64,000 nt of DNA. Origin: Medicago truncatula. Taxonomy: Eukaryota > Streptophyta > Magnoliopsida > Fabales > Fabaceae. Both the position numbers and the translations under genes were made by a program. The number at the start of each line of letters is the position of its first letter. The stretch's first letter is position 1. The notes under the pieces are model-generated. The model saw only the letters and a list, made by a program, of their open reading frames with translations, ran no database searches and was not told the origin of the DNA. The DNA is taken from positions 58,322,494 to 58,386,493 of the forward strand of contig NC_053045.1 of assembly GCF_003473485.1 (NCBI RefSeq), given 5' to 3'. Below, in pieces: positions 35,682-46,625 of this stretch.

Positions 35682-37983
35682 TGTTTCACCTCCGGTGCAT
35701 AGTACCGGATATGTATTATACATATATATAGTTGTTTTTATCCAAATGAAAAAAATGCTAAAGTGCAGGTGAAATCCCACGAAATTGTTAACTACTATCT
35801 TGCATATTTAGGATAATTATCCATGAACACCCTTTTTCATACCACTTTACATACACCCTTCATTATCCAATCACACACTGCCATGTGGTCAAAATCTTTG
35901 ACTCATCCCATCCCGCCAAAACATTTCCCCTCTCTCTCCAGAGTCTCTGCAGCACCATTATAAGCCGTTGGATTCAATCAAACGGTTGTGATATAGGATA
36001 CAACATAAATTGAAGTAAAACATCTAAAAACTGTAAAAGATCTTGTATCTTCTTCACTCTGCCTTCTCTTTCGTAGCCACACTCACCCTGCCTTGTTCAC
36101 TCTACTTCCAAATTTTCTTCTCATTTTCAAAGACATATTTTTACTGAATCAAAACATGTTTAAGCCATTAGTTTAACAAAAATAAATTGTTTTTCATGTG
36201 GGTAACAACAACACAATGCAACAAGTCGGCAAAGTGTCAATCATCACTTATAGATATGAAGGTGGGAAATTTGAAAGAAAAAAAAACAGGGTAAGATGCC
36301 AACAACATTACTTCTTCAACACATGATTGCCAGAAATAGGGAGAACGTAATATCAACACAATAAGATCAAATAAATCTCATTTGTTAACAGAACAATCAT
36401 CAAATTTGAGAGAAAAATTGCTAATTTTGCATAATTCCAAACAACACAGTCAAACTCAATATAAAGAGAAAAAGATGGAAGTATTGCCAAAAACGCAATA
36501 ATCAAAAGAGTCACCATCGGGCACCGGAGAGAGAGAAGGCGGAGGAGAGAGACACCGGGGAAAGAGGGACAACAGCCAGCTATGAGAGAGAAATTCAGCA
36601 AGAAGAGAGAGAGAGGGGGGGGGGGGAACACTGTAGCGACGAGGAAAAAGAGACAAAAGCAACGCGAGTGAGTGAGAGACGCAGTGGGGTAGATGTAGTG
36701 GGGTCGAGGGTGGTGGATGAAGGTCGTTCAAAGAGAGAAAAGGTGGGGAGAACCAAATGGATGAAGATGGTGGTGCGTGTGTCTGTGATGGCGGCGGGTA
36801 TGGTGATGTGTGGCCTTATCGGCGAATGTGAAGGCCAGATGGAGTGGCAGTAAACACGTAGGTGAGAAGAGGGAAAGATGGTAGTTTTCTAAAGATTTTA
36901 CAAAAATGCCCTTCATTTAATGTTAAAATATCAATATTGCCTTGCCACATGGGGGGTGTATAAGGGGAGGTTGCCAGCTAGGGATGTATGTGTATCAGGA
37001 CTCTACTTTTATTAAAAATGACCATGTTTCTTTTTTATACCAATTGTAACGTTGTTGTTCCTTCTTTGAAATAACATTTTACATGAAATCGCACCTAGTA
37101 ATCAACTTTTCAATGGTGGCATTGAAAGTAATCTGACATTACAACGCTCTAATGGTGGTAAAAAGAGTATCCTCCCATGCCAGTGCCTCCCCAAGTGCTC
37201 TCTCCGCCAATGTCGACGTCGAGTCGGAACAGGTAAACGTTTTGAAACAAGTCGCATGCTACAGACAAATTGTTGGTGGTGATTCTGCAGTGGTTGGCAA
37301 CATGTGGCAGCAACCAATTCTGGTGTTATAATGGTGGTTTGGGCGGCAATGACCAGGACAACGGCGGAGACAATGTTGCATCTAAGGTAACAACGACAGT
37401 GCTTATTGCTTGTATGACGGTGCCGACCAAGAGACGTGTATGCACAAACGTGTTGAAGCTTGTTCATGCGGGTTAAGAAAAGAAAACACCCGTGTTCTGT
37501 TTTCCTCTGTTTTTCAATGGCTCTGTTTCACTGTGCATGCTTCTTCTCTTATCATTCTTTTTCTTCACATGTTTCTCATCAAAACCTAATAATCACCATG
37601 TAAATGACTCATTCTCCCTTTCGTTCCCTCTAGTCTCTAACCTCTCTTCAAATCTCCATAAACTCCAAACCAAAAACCAACCAACAATTCACAACACTTT
37701 CATCTTCATCTTCTTCTTCCATAAATGTTAAATCATCTTTCAAATATTCTATGGCTCTTGTTCTGACTCTTCCCATTGGCACACCACCACAACTTCAACA
37801 AATGGGTATTGGATACAGGAAGCCAAATTTCATGGATTCAGTGTCACAACAAAAAAGCACCGCAAAAGAAACAACCTCCTACAACTTCATCGTCTGATCC
37901 TTCTCTTTCATCTTCTTTCTTTGTCCTCCATAAGAAAACAGAAACAAAATATATGTCCGGTACTTATGTACCGGAGGTGAAAC
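35682..37983. mobile_element. Inner TIR element carrying an aspartic protease fragment
   Basis: tgtttcacctccggtgcata followed by gtaccggatatgt (35682-35713) is repeated in inverted form at 37951-37983 (atatgtccggtac then ttatgtaccggaggtgaaaca). The right arm abuts the right arm of the larger 30466-38074 pair. The interior has a purine-rich block with (GA)n/(G)n at 36603-36627, GC-richer sequence at 36500-37470 of unknown origin, and a protease gene fragment at its right end. No transposase. Pack-type non-autonomous element is the likely reading. Confidence 0.55.
37531..37960 (+). pseudogene. Aspartic protease (A1, PCS1/CDR1-like) 5' fragment
   Basis: Starts at an ATG (37531) with a signal-peptide-like MLLLLSFFFFTCFSSKP. 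Further on, in shifting frames, the N-terminal protease lobe appears: ALVLTLPIGTPPQLQQM, then VLDTGSQISWIQCHNKK with the first catalytic DTG, then DPSLSSSFFVL. At least two frameshifts (one is an extra G between QQM and VLDTG at about 37803). The sequence stops just after this region at the element terminus, so the second catalytic Asp and most of the enzyme are missing. Confidence 0.78.
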
Positions 37984-38074
37984 AGTTACATTAAAAAAAA
38001 TGCACATACGGTAGTTAAGTATAGGATGTGTTATTTAGGGCATTTTTGTAACTTTAGGGGGCCTAAAAAGCAAT

Positions 38075-38329
38075 ATTCTTTAACTAGGATTAGGAATAAG
38101 TTAGATCAGTATGACCCAAAACCGGCCCACCCAACCCGAAGGGACCCACCTAAAAAAAACCACATCTCGGACAAAAAACAAAAGAAAGTATAAACCCTGT
38201 TAAAAACCTTGCGCCGTGAATTATTAAATTTGGACACATCGAAGTGAGAACCGAAGAAGCTGTGCCCTAGCTACCACCCTCAATCGCTTTCCTCCGTCGA
38301 CTGAACTAAGCCACCGCAACACCGCCACC
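38075..38329. other. RRP4 promoter and 5' UTR
   Basis: Short 255-bp gap between the right inverted repeat and the RRP4 start codon, so the core promoter lies directly next to the mobile element. No clear TATA box in the last 150 bp, consistent with a housekeeping gene. Confidence 0.45.
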
Positions 38330-41300
38330 ATGAGAGGGATTCATTTACAGTTGAGTCAAACTCAAAAGCTCCGTCTACAGAAGGCTCTAGAACACCTCGA
38401 GTCTCTCTCTTCCAAGGTCAATTCTGATTCTTCAGTTACCATTGCCGATTCCATCCCCGTCAACCATGAAGACGGCGTACTCAAGGGACACGGAACCGCT
38501 GATCTCGACGGCGAAGTCGTCGCCACTCTATGTGGTGTCGTTGAACGTGTTAACAAGCTTGTTTATGTCCGCGCTTTACGCTCAAGGTAATCAATCTTAC
38601 TTCTTAACCTACGAAGCACACACTGACACGTCTTCATGAGTTCATAGCTTCTCCACTTCCTTAATTGTTATGTTTTTGTTTGTTAATGGAATATTGTGAC
38701 TTAATTTTAGGTACAAACCTGAGGTTGGTGACATTGTTATTGGGCGTGTCATTGAGGTACAGTTTTTATAGTTTCAACCATTTTCTGAATTTGATTTGAT
38801 AATGTTTGTTTAACTCTAGGAATTTTACTGGTCTTTGTTGTGTTGTGTAGGTTGCTCAGAAGCGTTGGAGATTGGATATTAATTACAGTCAAAACGCGTA
38901 TTTGATGCTTTCTGCTATGAACATGCCTGATGGTGTACAGGTATTTTGCAATCTCCCTTATGCAGACAACGAGAACCGTTCCTTTTTCAAAATTTAGGAC
39001 CATTTCCTTAAGAAATTTTATCATAGTTAGTTATTTTTCAGAAATGAAAGATAAAAAAACAAAAACTATTTCAGTGTGTGGATTACAATTTATCTAATTT
39101 TTGACAACTGTGATAGCATTGCAAGTATTGATGAGTTTTTTGCTGTATTACTGACCTGGTTTCATCCTGGAGGTTATTTGACTATAGTATGCACACTCAC
39201 GTGCTTAGTAGTATTAATTACAATATATGTCAAACTGTGTGTTTCTCTATGCAGGGGTAGTAATTTTTAATTTGCTCCCTCGGTTAAAAAGTGTTCAATT
39301 TAGCCTGTCATATAGTTTCAATTGTATTCAACTTCTGTCCTGTTAACTATTGCCATTGTAACTCCATGACATTACATTCAATAGAGATATTATGAAGTAT
39401 AGGAACCAAATTGAAAAGGCTGTCATGTTTAGGGCATGAAAATACAGTAATTATTTTTAATATACAACAACAACAACAACCAAGCCTTATCCCACTAAGT
39501 GGGGTCGGCTACATGGATCAAATGACGCCATAGTAATTATTTTTAATATACGAGACAAAATTTTCAATTTGGTCCTGACACTTAGAAGTGGTGATAGCAC
39601 CTACGGGCAGTGTAGAGTTTAAATTGAAACGTGAAAACTATTTTGTACAGTTGTATGCATCTTGGTAGTCAATAGCAGTGGTTTGCGACTCCGGCGCGAT
39701 CGTGCGCCGGAGCATGGTTGGCCGCTGTGGTGTGGTTTGGTGCAGCTCATATTAAGGCTGCGGCCGTTCTGTGTGTTCGCAGGTCGGTGGGTTTGCAAAC
39801 GCACATGCGATTTGCCTAGAAACACCCATATTGCCTTTAATTTTTAAACGTTATTGGGTATTATGGGGTCTTTGCACGTGAAACCCAGTATTCTTCTCTC
39901 CTTCGTGTTTGCAGAGAACATCTCTCTTCTGCAAGCTTCATGCCTCCTATTTTTGGATTTTTGATGTAATTGATTCTCCAATTTTTTGAAGAAGTAGCTG
40001 ATTCTCAATTTTTTTGGGGTTTTTTTTGATGAAATTGATTCACCAGTTTAGTGTTTGATTACAAATTGTTCCATCTGTAGTGACTTTGTTCGGTTCTTTG
40101 TCGTGTTCTCTAGTTAGGAAGGGGGAAAGTTATTGGTTTTTTGGCTGATTTTTTTACACTAGACCATGTTGAGAGGCTTGCAAAATTTCTACAGTTTTGG
40201 GAGTAAAGGAGTCTGAATAATATTGCAAGTTTGTTGTTAGGTTTGCTTTGGGTGGATGAATTGGCATTTTGAGAGTAAGAATTAAAAGTGATTTTGTAAT
40301 GGAGTGACCATGTGAAAGTAGTAAGGTGGATTTTGAGTTTTTGGGTGGTGATCTATTTTTATTGGTTGGGTTGTGCTAGATAAGTTATTGAGCTTATGCT
40401 ATTGGTCCCTTTATGTTTCTAAAAAGAGGAGACACAACAAAATAATGCATGTAAATTCGATTTTGATATTTTTCTCAATTCTCGCCAACATGTCAAAACA
40501 TTGACCACAAGACTATTGATATCTAAGAAGGATGGAATATTATCCAGGATGCTTTCAAGAAGCTCGAGAACATTCTAGAAGCCGCACTTTACCTCTAAAG
40601 ACTACATGGTGATATATACAATCATCCATAAAGACTAGAAGCCGCACTTTACCTCTAAAGACTACATGGTGATATATACAATCATCCATAATATGTGCAC
40701 CGACTGCTAATTTAGTCATTACTTTTCTCAACAATTGTATGACAAGTACAAGGAAGCATTTCAAGAGTACATCAAATCAACCGTTCTCTCGCGTGTTTCT
40801 GGTCAATCATAGCTAATATTGCATCCATTACTTGTTTATTTAATTCATCATATACCAAGTAATAGAAGGATAAGAAGCCAATTTCTTGTTGAGAAGGAAG
40901 TTGATGTCTTCGGACATGGTATCTATCAAGATAACTGAAATACTTTGAGCGCTGACATGTCCTCTCTTTGTGATTTGGCCATCTTCTGAGCAATTCTCTT
41001 AACAAGAGTTCATCTTTCTTTCCTCGTAAAGATGGCAGAACCGTTGATTTAATGTTGACATTTGAGAAAAGGGAGTGGGTACTCCTACTCATGGATGTTG
41101 TAAGGCTATTGCAAAAGGTAGTTAGTTGATGGCAGTCTTACTCATATAAAGCTTCCCTACTATTGCCAAATTCCATTGAAATTCTGAAGTTGGAGATACA
41201 GTGGAGGCTTATGTTACTTGGCTTGTGAGAAGAAGAAAAAAAATGAAATAGTGCCACATCTAATAATAAATTACAAAACCATCTTGTTAGTAACAAAGTA

Positions 41301-43153
41301 TAATTTCTTTGTTTTCACATGTCCCACATCGAAAGTAGGTAAGCAGTAGAGAGAACGCTTTGCCTATAAATCAAAGAGTGATACAGTATTGATCAAAGTA
41401 ACAATTGGGGCCCAATTTCACTATTGTGAATTAATGTGTTGTCCTATTGCCAATTTTTGTTTAAATTGAATTGGTTTAGTTCATTTTTAAATTTTATCGA
41501 ATGAGATTGGTTTAAGTTCTGGGGCATTGTTTGGCTTAAAATTCTGATATGGGCCAAACAAGAACTGGTAGGACCTCTAGTAAATTTTTGGATCTTAAAA
41601 AATTTGATGTTATATAACCAAGTGGGTTGTACAACTGAACTGAACGAGTTGAATCGGTCTGTTCGTTAATTTTAAGCGAGCCGAACACGAGCTAAAAAAA
41701 AGGTTTGTTTCGAACTCGAGTAGAGTTTCGAGCTGAACCAATTTTTAACGAGTCGAGTCGAGCTCAGATGCGTTCGATTTGACTCGGCTCATTTCCAGCC
41801 CTAATTGGACTTAAAACATTATTTATGACCTGAATTGTGTATTTGGTCTGGATCAACATTTGATGGTCATCGAAGTCGGTCTTCATGAAGTGGGTATACT
41901 GATTTAGGTGTAACCTTTTATGCCTGCATGAAGAAACACTAATCACGCAAGAAAAAATATTTAAAATTTAAACTTCAAAGAAACTAATAGAACAGGGTGA
42001 GGGGTACAAACAAATGCAATTGTAAAACAATTATGGTCATCACTTATCAAGCAGTTAAGTCCTTCGAGTTTTTATAAGCACAAAAATAGGAACAAGGTGC
42101 AATCATCTTCAGTTTTGATTGGGTCTATTTATTTTTTTATATGCTGTGTCATATTTTTGGATTTCTTTTCCAATTAAGCTTGAAAATCCCTCATTTAGAT
42201 TTTTTCTTTCCACTTAGAGGCGAAGGACAGCTTTAGATGAGCTAAATATGCGCTGTATTTTTGAGGAGGCAGATGTCATTTGTGTAAGTGCTGCCATGTT
42301 TCTTAAAATTTACTTTTTATGAAGGAAATAGCAGTTGAGTATCCTAAACTATGTCCACAGGCTGAAGTTCGTGGTTTTCAGCATGATGGCTTACACCTTC
42401 AAGCAAGAAGTCAAAAATATGGAAAGGTTTGTATTCTTGAAAACCTTTTAAAAACTCATGCTGCTTACAAATATAAAACTGAACGGATTAGAATTACCTG
42501 TTTATGATTGAGGTGTAATGCAAGAATCCTGGAATCAGGGGTTTACTTTATTTTGATAGCTATGGCACTTGTAGTGATTTTGTGTATGGTTTGTCACTTG
42601 TATTTTGTAATACGTTTTGGGTTCTTAAATTTTATTTCAAATTTATTCTTCAGCCATTTACTACTGTTACTAATGGCTTTGAGTGTTATTGCAGCTTAGT
42701 ACTGGTCAACTGCTTACAGTCACACCGTATTTAGTGAAGAGGCAGAAACAACATTTCCATCATCTAGAGCAGTACGGTATTGATTTAATAATTGGCTGTA
42801 ATGGGTTCATATGGGTTGGGGAACATGTTGAAGTCAGAGATGACATGGTAGAAGATCAAGTGAACCAATCTGATCCACAGGTTTTAACTCCCAATAAAAA
42901 TTCTGTGAGTCTTGAAGAACAAGAGAAAAAGTACACAGCACTGGAGACAAGAAAGTACATATGCAGGGCTGCTAATGCTGTTAGAGGATTATCCACTTTA
43001 GGATTCATTATAACATCGGAAATCATCAAGGGAGTTATTGATCTCAGCCTTTCTGCGAATCTTGATATACACGACATGCTTGGTTCCGAGTTCTGTGTTC
43101 TGGTTGCCGAAAAAGAGGCAGAAAGGAGAAGCTCAAATAAAAAGAAGCGGTAG
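38330..43153 (+). CDS. RRP4: Exosome complex component RRP4 (EXOSC2 homologue)
   Basis: Cap subunit of the RNA exosome, binding RNA at the entry of the nine-subunit ring in 3' processing and decay of rRNA precursors and other RNAs in nucleus and cytoplasm. Six exons: 38330-38586, 38711-38756, 38851-38940, 42218-42283, 42361-42426, 42695-43153; phases close, 327 aa (about 320 in Arabidopsis). N-terminal domain, then the S1 RNA-binding domain (VGDIVIGRVIEVAQKRWRLD, about residues 86-150), then a KH domain with the RRP4-typical IGCNGFIW at about 208-215. The C-terminus is basic (SSNKKKR). Intron 3 is 3.3 kb, expanded by a LINE fragment, a cullin fragment and a tandem duplication. ATG at 38330 is in a ccaccATG context. 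Confidence 0.95.
39465..39531 (-). mobile_element. 67-bp RTE-type LINE 3' end in RRP4 intron 3
   Basis: On the - strand it reads gtagccgaccccacttagtg, then ggataaggcttgg and a (TTG)n tail, the well-known 3' end of plant RTE LINEs. It is flanked by a perfect 19-bp target duplication, agtaattatttttaatata, at 39446-39464 and 39532-39550. So this is a real, extremely 5'-truncated retrotransposition event. Confidence 0.87.
39689..39712. repeat. GC-rich perfect-stem hairpin in RRP4 intron 3
   Basis: ctccggcgc and gcgccggag form a 9-bp stem with a six-base loop, in a GC-rich patch (39680-39790) that contrasts with the AT-rich intron. Probably part of an inserted repeat; origin unknown. Confidence 0.6.
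40555..41092 (-). pseudogene. Cullin fragment in RRP4 intron 3, antisense to the gene
   Basis: The - strand codes a cullin-repeat segment: STVLPSLRGKKDELLLRELL, RRWPNHK, then FSYLDRYHVRRHQLPSQQEI, FLSFYYLVYDELNKQVMDAI and LAMIDQKHARERLI. Plant CUL1-type proteins read LREKxDExMLRELVKRWxNHK then FxYLDRYF and LVYxELN. After this the frame is broken and contains a 60-bp duplication. The Skp1/F-box-binding N-terminus and the neddylation domain are missing. No introns are visible in this stretch, so it may be retrocopy-derived. Confidence 0.8.
40575..40694. repeat. 60-bp direct tandem duplication
   Basis: Two copies starting ctagaagccgcactttacct at 40575 and 40635, nearly identical through atcatccata. 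It lies in the 3' part of the cullin fragment and repeats MDDCIYHHVVFRGKVRLL in that frame. Recent slippage or unequal exchange is likely because the copies have hardly diverged. Confidence 0.9.
41321..41370 (+). promoter_or_regulatory. Pol II snRNA-type promoter motif pair (USE + TATA)
   Basis: gtcccacatcg (41321-41331) matches the plant snRNA USE exactly, and tataaa begins 33 bp later (41365-41370). That spacing is the one known for Pol II-type U-snRNA genes. Downstream, accaattttt-type sequence at about 41450 resembles an Sm site, but no known U-snRNA sequence is recognised. Confidence 0.4.
41612..41803. mobile_element. hAT-type MITE fragment in RRP4 intron 3
   Basis: Right end reads ggctcatttccagcccta, i.e. 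tagggctggaaatgagcc from the other side, a hAT MITE end very common in plants. The inside is rich in gagctcg/cgagttcg motifs (acgagttgaatcgg, cgaacacgagct, aactcgagtagag). Left boundary uncertain. Confidence 0.6.
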
Positions 43154-43919
43154 ATTGTGAAATCGTGGTTAGAAAGCGAAGTTTTATTATCCCTTTGCAG
43201 GGGTAAAAATAGGAAAGGAATTATTCTAACTGTAGCAAGTCATTTTCTTCAATCATGTTTGATACTTTGTAGGGTGGCACTTAAAAGTTGGATGGACTTA
43301 TTTTTTATGTTAAAGCTCTTGCACCTGCTGGGAGATGTGGGGTGAAGTGTTTTTCTGATTGGCCGTTGCCACCTTGCTTTTCAGGAGTGACACCTACAAC
43401 ACATGTCTGTTTTTTTTGTTTTTGTGCATCATCTTATATTCTTATGGGTGGTTGTCTATGAATCTTCCTTTTGTATACTAAATCATGGCAAAATGAGTAT
43501 TGATATTTTCATACTTTTTCTTTCATTGTAAACTCAGACCAAAATTTTATGGAGCTATTTAAATTGTAGTGGTCTATTATGTCGAAATAGTTTATCTCAA
43601 ACTTAATTTATGTGGGTTAAATAGAACGTTTTCATTGAAGGAGTCTTTCAAAGTTAAATTCATTATATCCGTCATCAACTTACGTAAAAATAAAAACAGA
43701 AATCATGCTATATAGTTAAAAGTATACTGGAGAAATTACAAAGTTGTGTATCAAAGTATACACTTGTTTTGAATCTAACTATGGAACTGTAACAAGGATA
43801 TGAGTATTCTTGTTGAGTAACAAGTGCTATCCTGCAATGTTCAATCACGGCTATAGGTGTGCAAGTTACTTTCCTAAAAATTATGTCTCTCTTACACTAA
43901 GTAAGATCATATCGCATGG
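43154..43919. other. Convergent 3' flanks of RRP4 and TBL
   Basis: The two genes converge here. The first 350 bp probably hold the RRP4 3' UTR; no other feature seen. Confidence 0.45.
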
Positions 43920-45710
43920 TTAATAATTTGTAGAAGCAATAAAATTTGTGTGAGCTACAAGTAGAGTGGAATAGAGGAGTTCATTCCAAGAGTCTGGAAT
44001 TCCAGGAAGGCACCAGTGGCTGCAATCTTGGACCATTTTACGGCCTTTGCTATCACTGAAACCTGGTTCTCTATAAATTGAAGGATGCCCATCTTTTCTG
44101 TAGTCTGTCATTTTGGTAATGTTGAGATAAAACACTGGTGTCTTCATCTCTGCTATAACATCTTCGACAATTCCCATTGTCCATGGATATGCTGCAAGAT
44201 AGCTTTCATTTGTAATGGGTTGTCTCTCCCCATCACATTTACCACCAGAGTTCCATTGCCCCCCTCTGCAAATTTCAGCCATAGAATCAATTACTTAACT
44301 ACATAATAGATAAGAGATGTAAAGATAAAACAAAGTAGAAGTACACATTCTTCTTACTTGTAGTGAGAAGCTGAAAATCCAGTGAAAAAAACCCTTGTAC
44401 GTGTGCTATCAACTGTGGAATCAACCCACTTAGCCCATGTCTTCAGTGCCTTTTGTAATGCTTCAGAAACTTCTAATCTGTCATAGACATGATTACCTTC
44501 CTGAAAGTAGTTTCTACTGCAAGAATGAAAATTGATAGTAGTTAGCCTTTGAACTACTTATTAATAGTAAAAGAATAGTGTCTTAGCAGAATTGATTTTT
44601 ACCCATTTTTTGTCTTGTCATGATTCCACCAGTGTCCTGTGTTGAAAATGATTATATCAGCATCATAATACTGAGACTTGGAAGCTTGAATCATGTCAAG
44701 CCTAAGAGTATCTCTTTGAGGAACTTCATCGTCACGTGACACTTTCCATTCTTGTACAAGAAACGGGGATTTCACAAAGTCTATGGAGCATCCATAATCC
44801 TAATTAACATCACAACATGTCAAAAACACAATATCAAACCTTAAACCTTAAGCAAGCTAAAGTTCTATCAAATTTCTCAAGAAAAACAGCCAACACATCC
44901 TTACTTTGAATTTGAAAGAAAAGAAACCTTGAATCCTGAATTCACGGCGTCCGGAAACTTCATAGAGTCTGCTCTTATCTTTAAGAGAAGCTCTCAAAGC
45001 ACACACCAAAGATTGCCACATGTTCCTGTTCAAAGAGTCTCCTACAAACACCACTCTCTTACCTCTCAACATGTGCAACATTTTCAACCCATCAAACCTA
45101 TATGTATTTATCCAAGAAAAAAACTTCAAATTTACAACACAAATAAATTAAAATGAACATGGTACATTGGTATGTCGAATTTTACAAGGTAGAAATTATA
45201 GAACCTTGGAATTTGACAACCATGTGGCTTCCAACGATATTTAAGAAACTCAAAATCTGAACGTCCATTCTTGAAACAGTTAAAAGTATCATCAAGAAAA
45301 GGACATGAACCATGTTGATAAACAGTTTCATGAGAATCATCTTGAATCCAAGAGCCATCAAAGATATCACATGAACTGAGGTCTTGTGAGTCACTATATG
45401 TTGGATTTCCTCGTGTTCTTTCCGCTGCCGTAACAGAAGAGAATGTGTTGCTCTGTGCTTCTGAAACTACGTAAGAAGTGAATGGTGCATGTGCCAATAC
45501 ACGTTTCAAAGAAAGTGGTAAACGAAGAGAAGGAGTGGTACTGGTGTAACTGTAACGGGTAGAGTGTGTAGTGTATGATACTGAGAGGAGAAACAGAGAG
45601 AGAAGTAAAAAAGGGACTGTTAAAATGTGAGTTCTTGGACGTAAGAGAGGGTGTTGAAGAGTTCTTTGAAGTTCAGGTGAATTCAGCAATGGTTTTTTGA
45701 GGCAGGCCAT
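43920..45710 (-). CDS. Trichome birefringence-like (TBL/DUF231) polysaccharide O-acetyltransferase-like protein
   Basis: Golgi type II membrane protein of the family that O-acetylates xylan, mannan, pectin or xyloglucan. Five exons: 45205-45710, 44905-45097, 44603-44799, 44358-44516, 43920-44265; phases close, 466 aa. The start is the ATG at 45708-45710; no ATG lies upstream in frame. One membrane span at about residues 28-45 ([18 protein letters not shown]). The PMR5N/TBL N-terminal domain has [14 protein letters not shown] and [14 protein letters not shown]. The catalytic GDS motif is [15 protein letters not shown] (Ser190) and the DxxH motif is [18 protein letters not shown] (Asp432, His435). 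Acceptor polysaccharide cannot be told from sequence. Confidence 0.94.
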
Positions 45711-46625
45711 GATAATTTTCAAAGAAGGATATACATGTTGAAAATTGAATATATATATGATATGATATACTATTGAATAGTATAGGAGCTATTTCATTCT
45801 TTTTTTTCTTTTCTATATTTCCCTCTTCGTCCTCTTGGTCAAGGTGTAGCACTGTTTTGGGATGAAATTTCTGATAGACAGACACAAAATGATAAAATTT
45901 AGGCTAGTTCTATCTTACATAAATGAGTTAAGCTGTACCATATATGAATTTGTTTCTACCATTATATCAATCAGTCATATTAAAAGATCAAGTGAGACAT
46001 GATTATTCTTAAAAAAAAGTGAGATATAATTATATTTATTGATTTAATTGTTTACGGATTGTGTTTTTGAAACTTGAAAGAGAGTTTTTTTTTCCTTTCC
46101 GAGGCTTGAATATAATTAGTTAATCTGTGTTGAAGTCTATAGCTCTTTCCGAATTGTGATTCATCATGTTATGAAGTCTAGTTCTTTCTCTTAAACACAA
46201 TCGATTAATCTCTCTAAGTAAGTTTTATCCCTCTATTAAGAAAAAATCTAAAATGACTAGAATTCATCGTAAGTATTTAAATTTTCTAAAGTACAAAACT
46301 TATGTGCTTATTATGTGATTTTTTTTTATAATAAAACTTGAATAAATTATAAATTTAAAGAAATTATGGTTAATTTAAAACCATACGAAAAACACACAAG
46401 TAAATACATCATCCTTTTATTACCAAAAAAAAAAAATACATCATCCTTTTTTCCTTTTCTAAAATTCCAATTTCTTCGGTAATTTATAAAAAAATTAACA
46501 ATTATAGTTATAATATTTGCATATATGAGTTGACAAACATATTATAATGGAAAAACAACGAACAAATAGGCACCTTAGGATGTTAATTAAATTGCAATCT
46601 ATTTTGACTTATTATTTTGAAAATA
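45711..46625. other. TBL promoter and spacer
   Basis: AT-rich upstream region of the leftward TBL gene, with atatatatgatatgatatac near 45750 as a possible core promoter. No coding sequence. Confidence 0.4.

Larger units (their letters stand above)
30466..38074. mobile_element. Large composite element bounded by 91-bp inverted repeats
   Basis: The left arm 30466-30556 and right arm 37984-38074 are inverted copies: both read inward attgctttttaggccccctaa, then gttacaaaaatg, and end atgtgcatttttt..aat.taact. By eye 78 of 91 positions agree without gaps. The enclosed 7.4 kb holds fragments of a GH10 xylanase, a Helitron end with helicase, a three-exon unknown ORF, a malate dehydrogenase and an aspartic protease. 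Long TIRs suggest a Mutator-like element (Pack-MULE style), but no matching 9-bp target duplication was found and no transposase is seen. The alternative is two unrelated single copies of a repeat in opposite orientation. Confidence 0.5.

Noticed and set aside
36353..36916. Several Ser/Pro- or Arg-rich ORFs on both strands
   Set aside because: They come from a purine-rich low-complexity block within the inner TIR element; all frames are open by composition.
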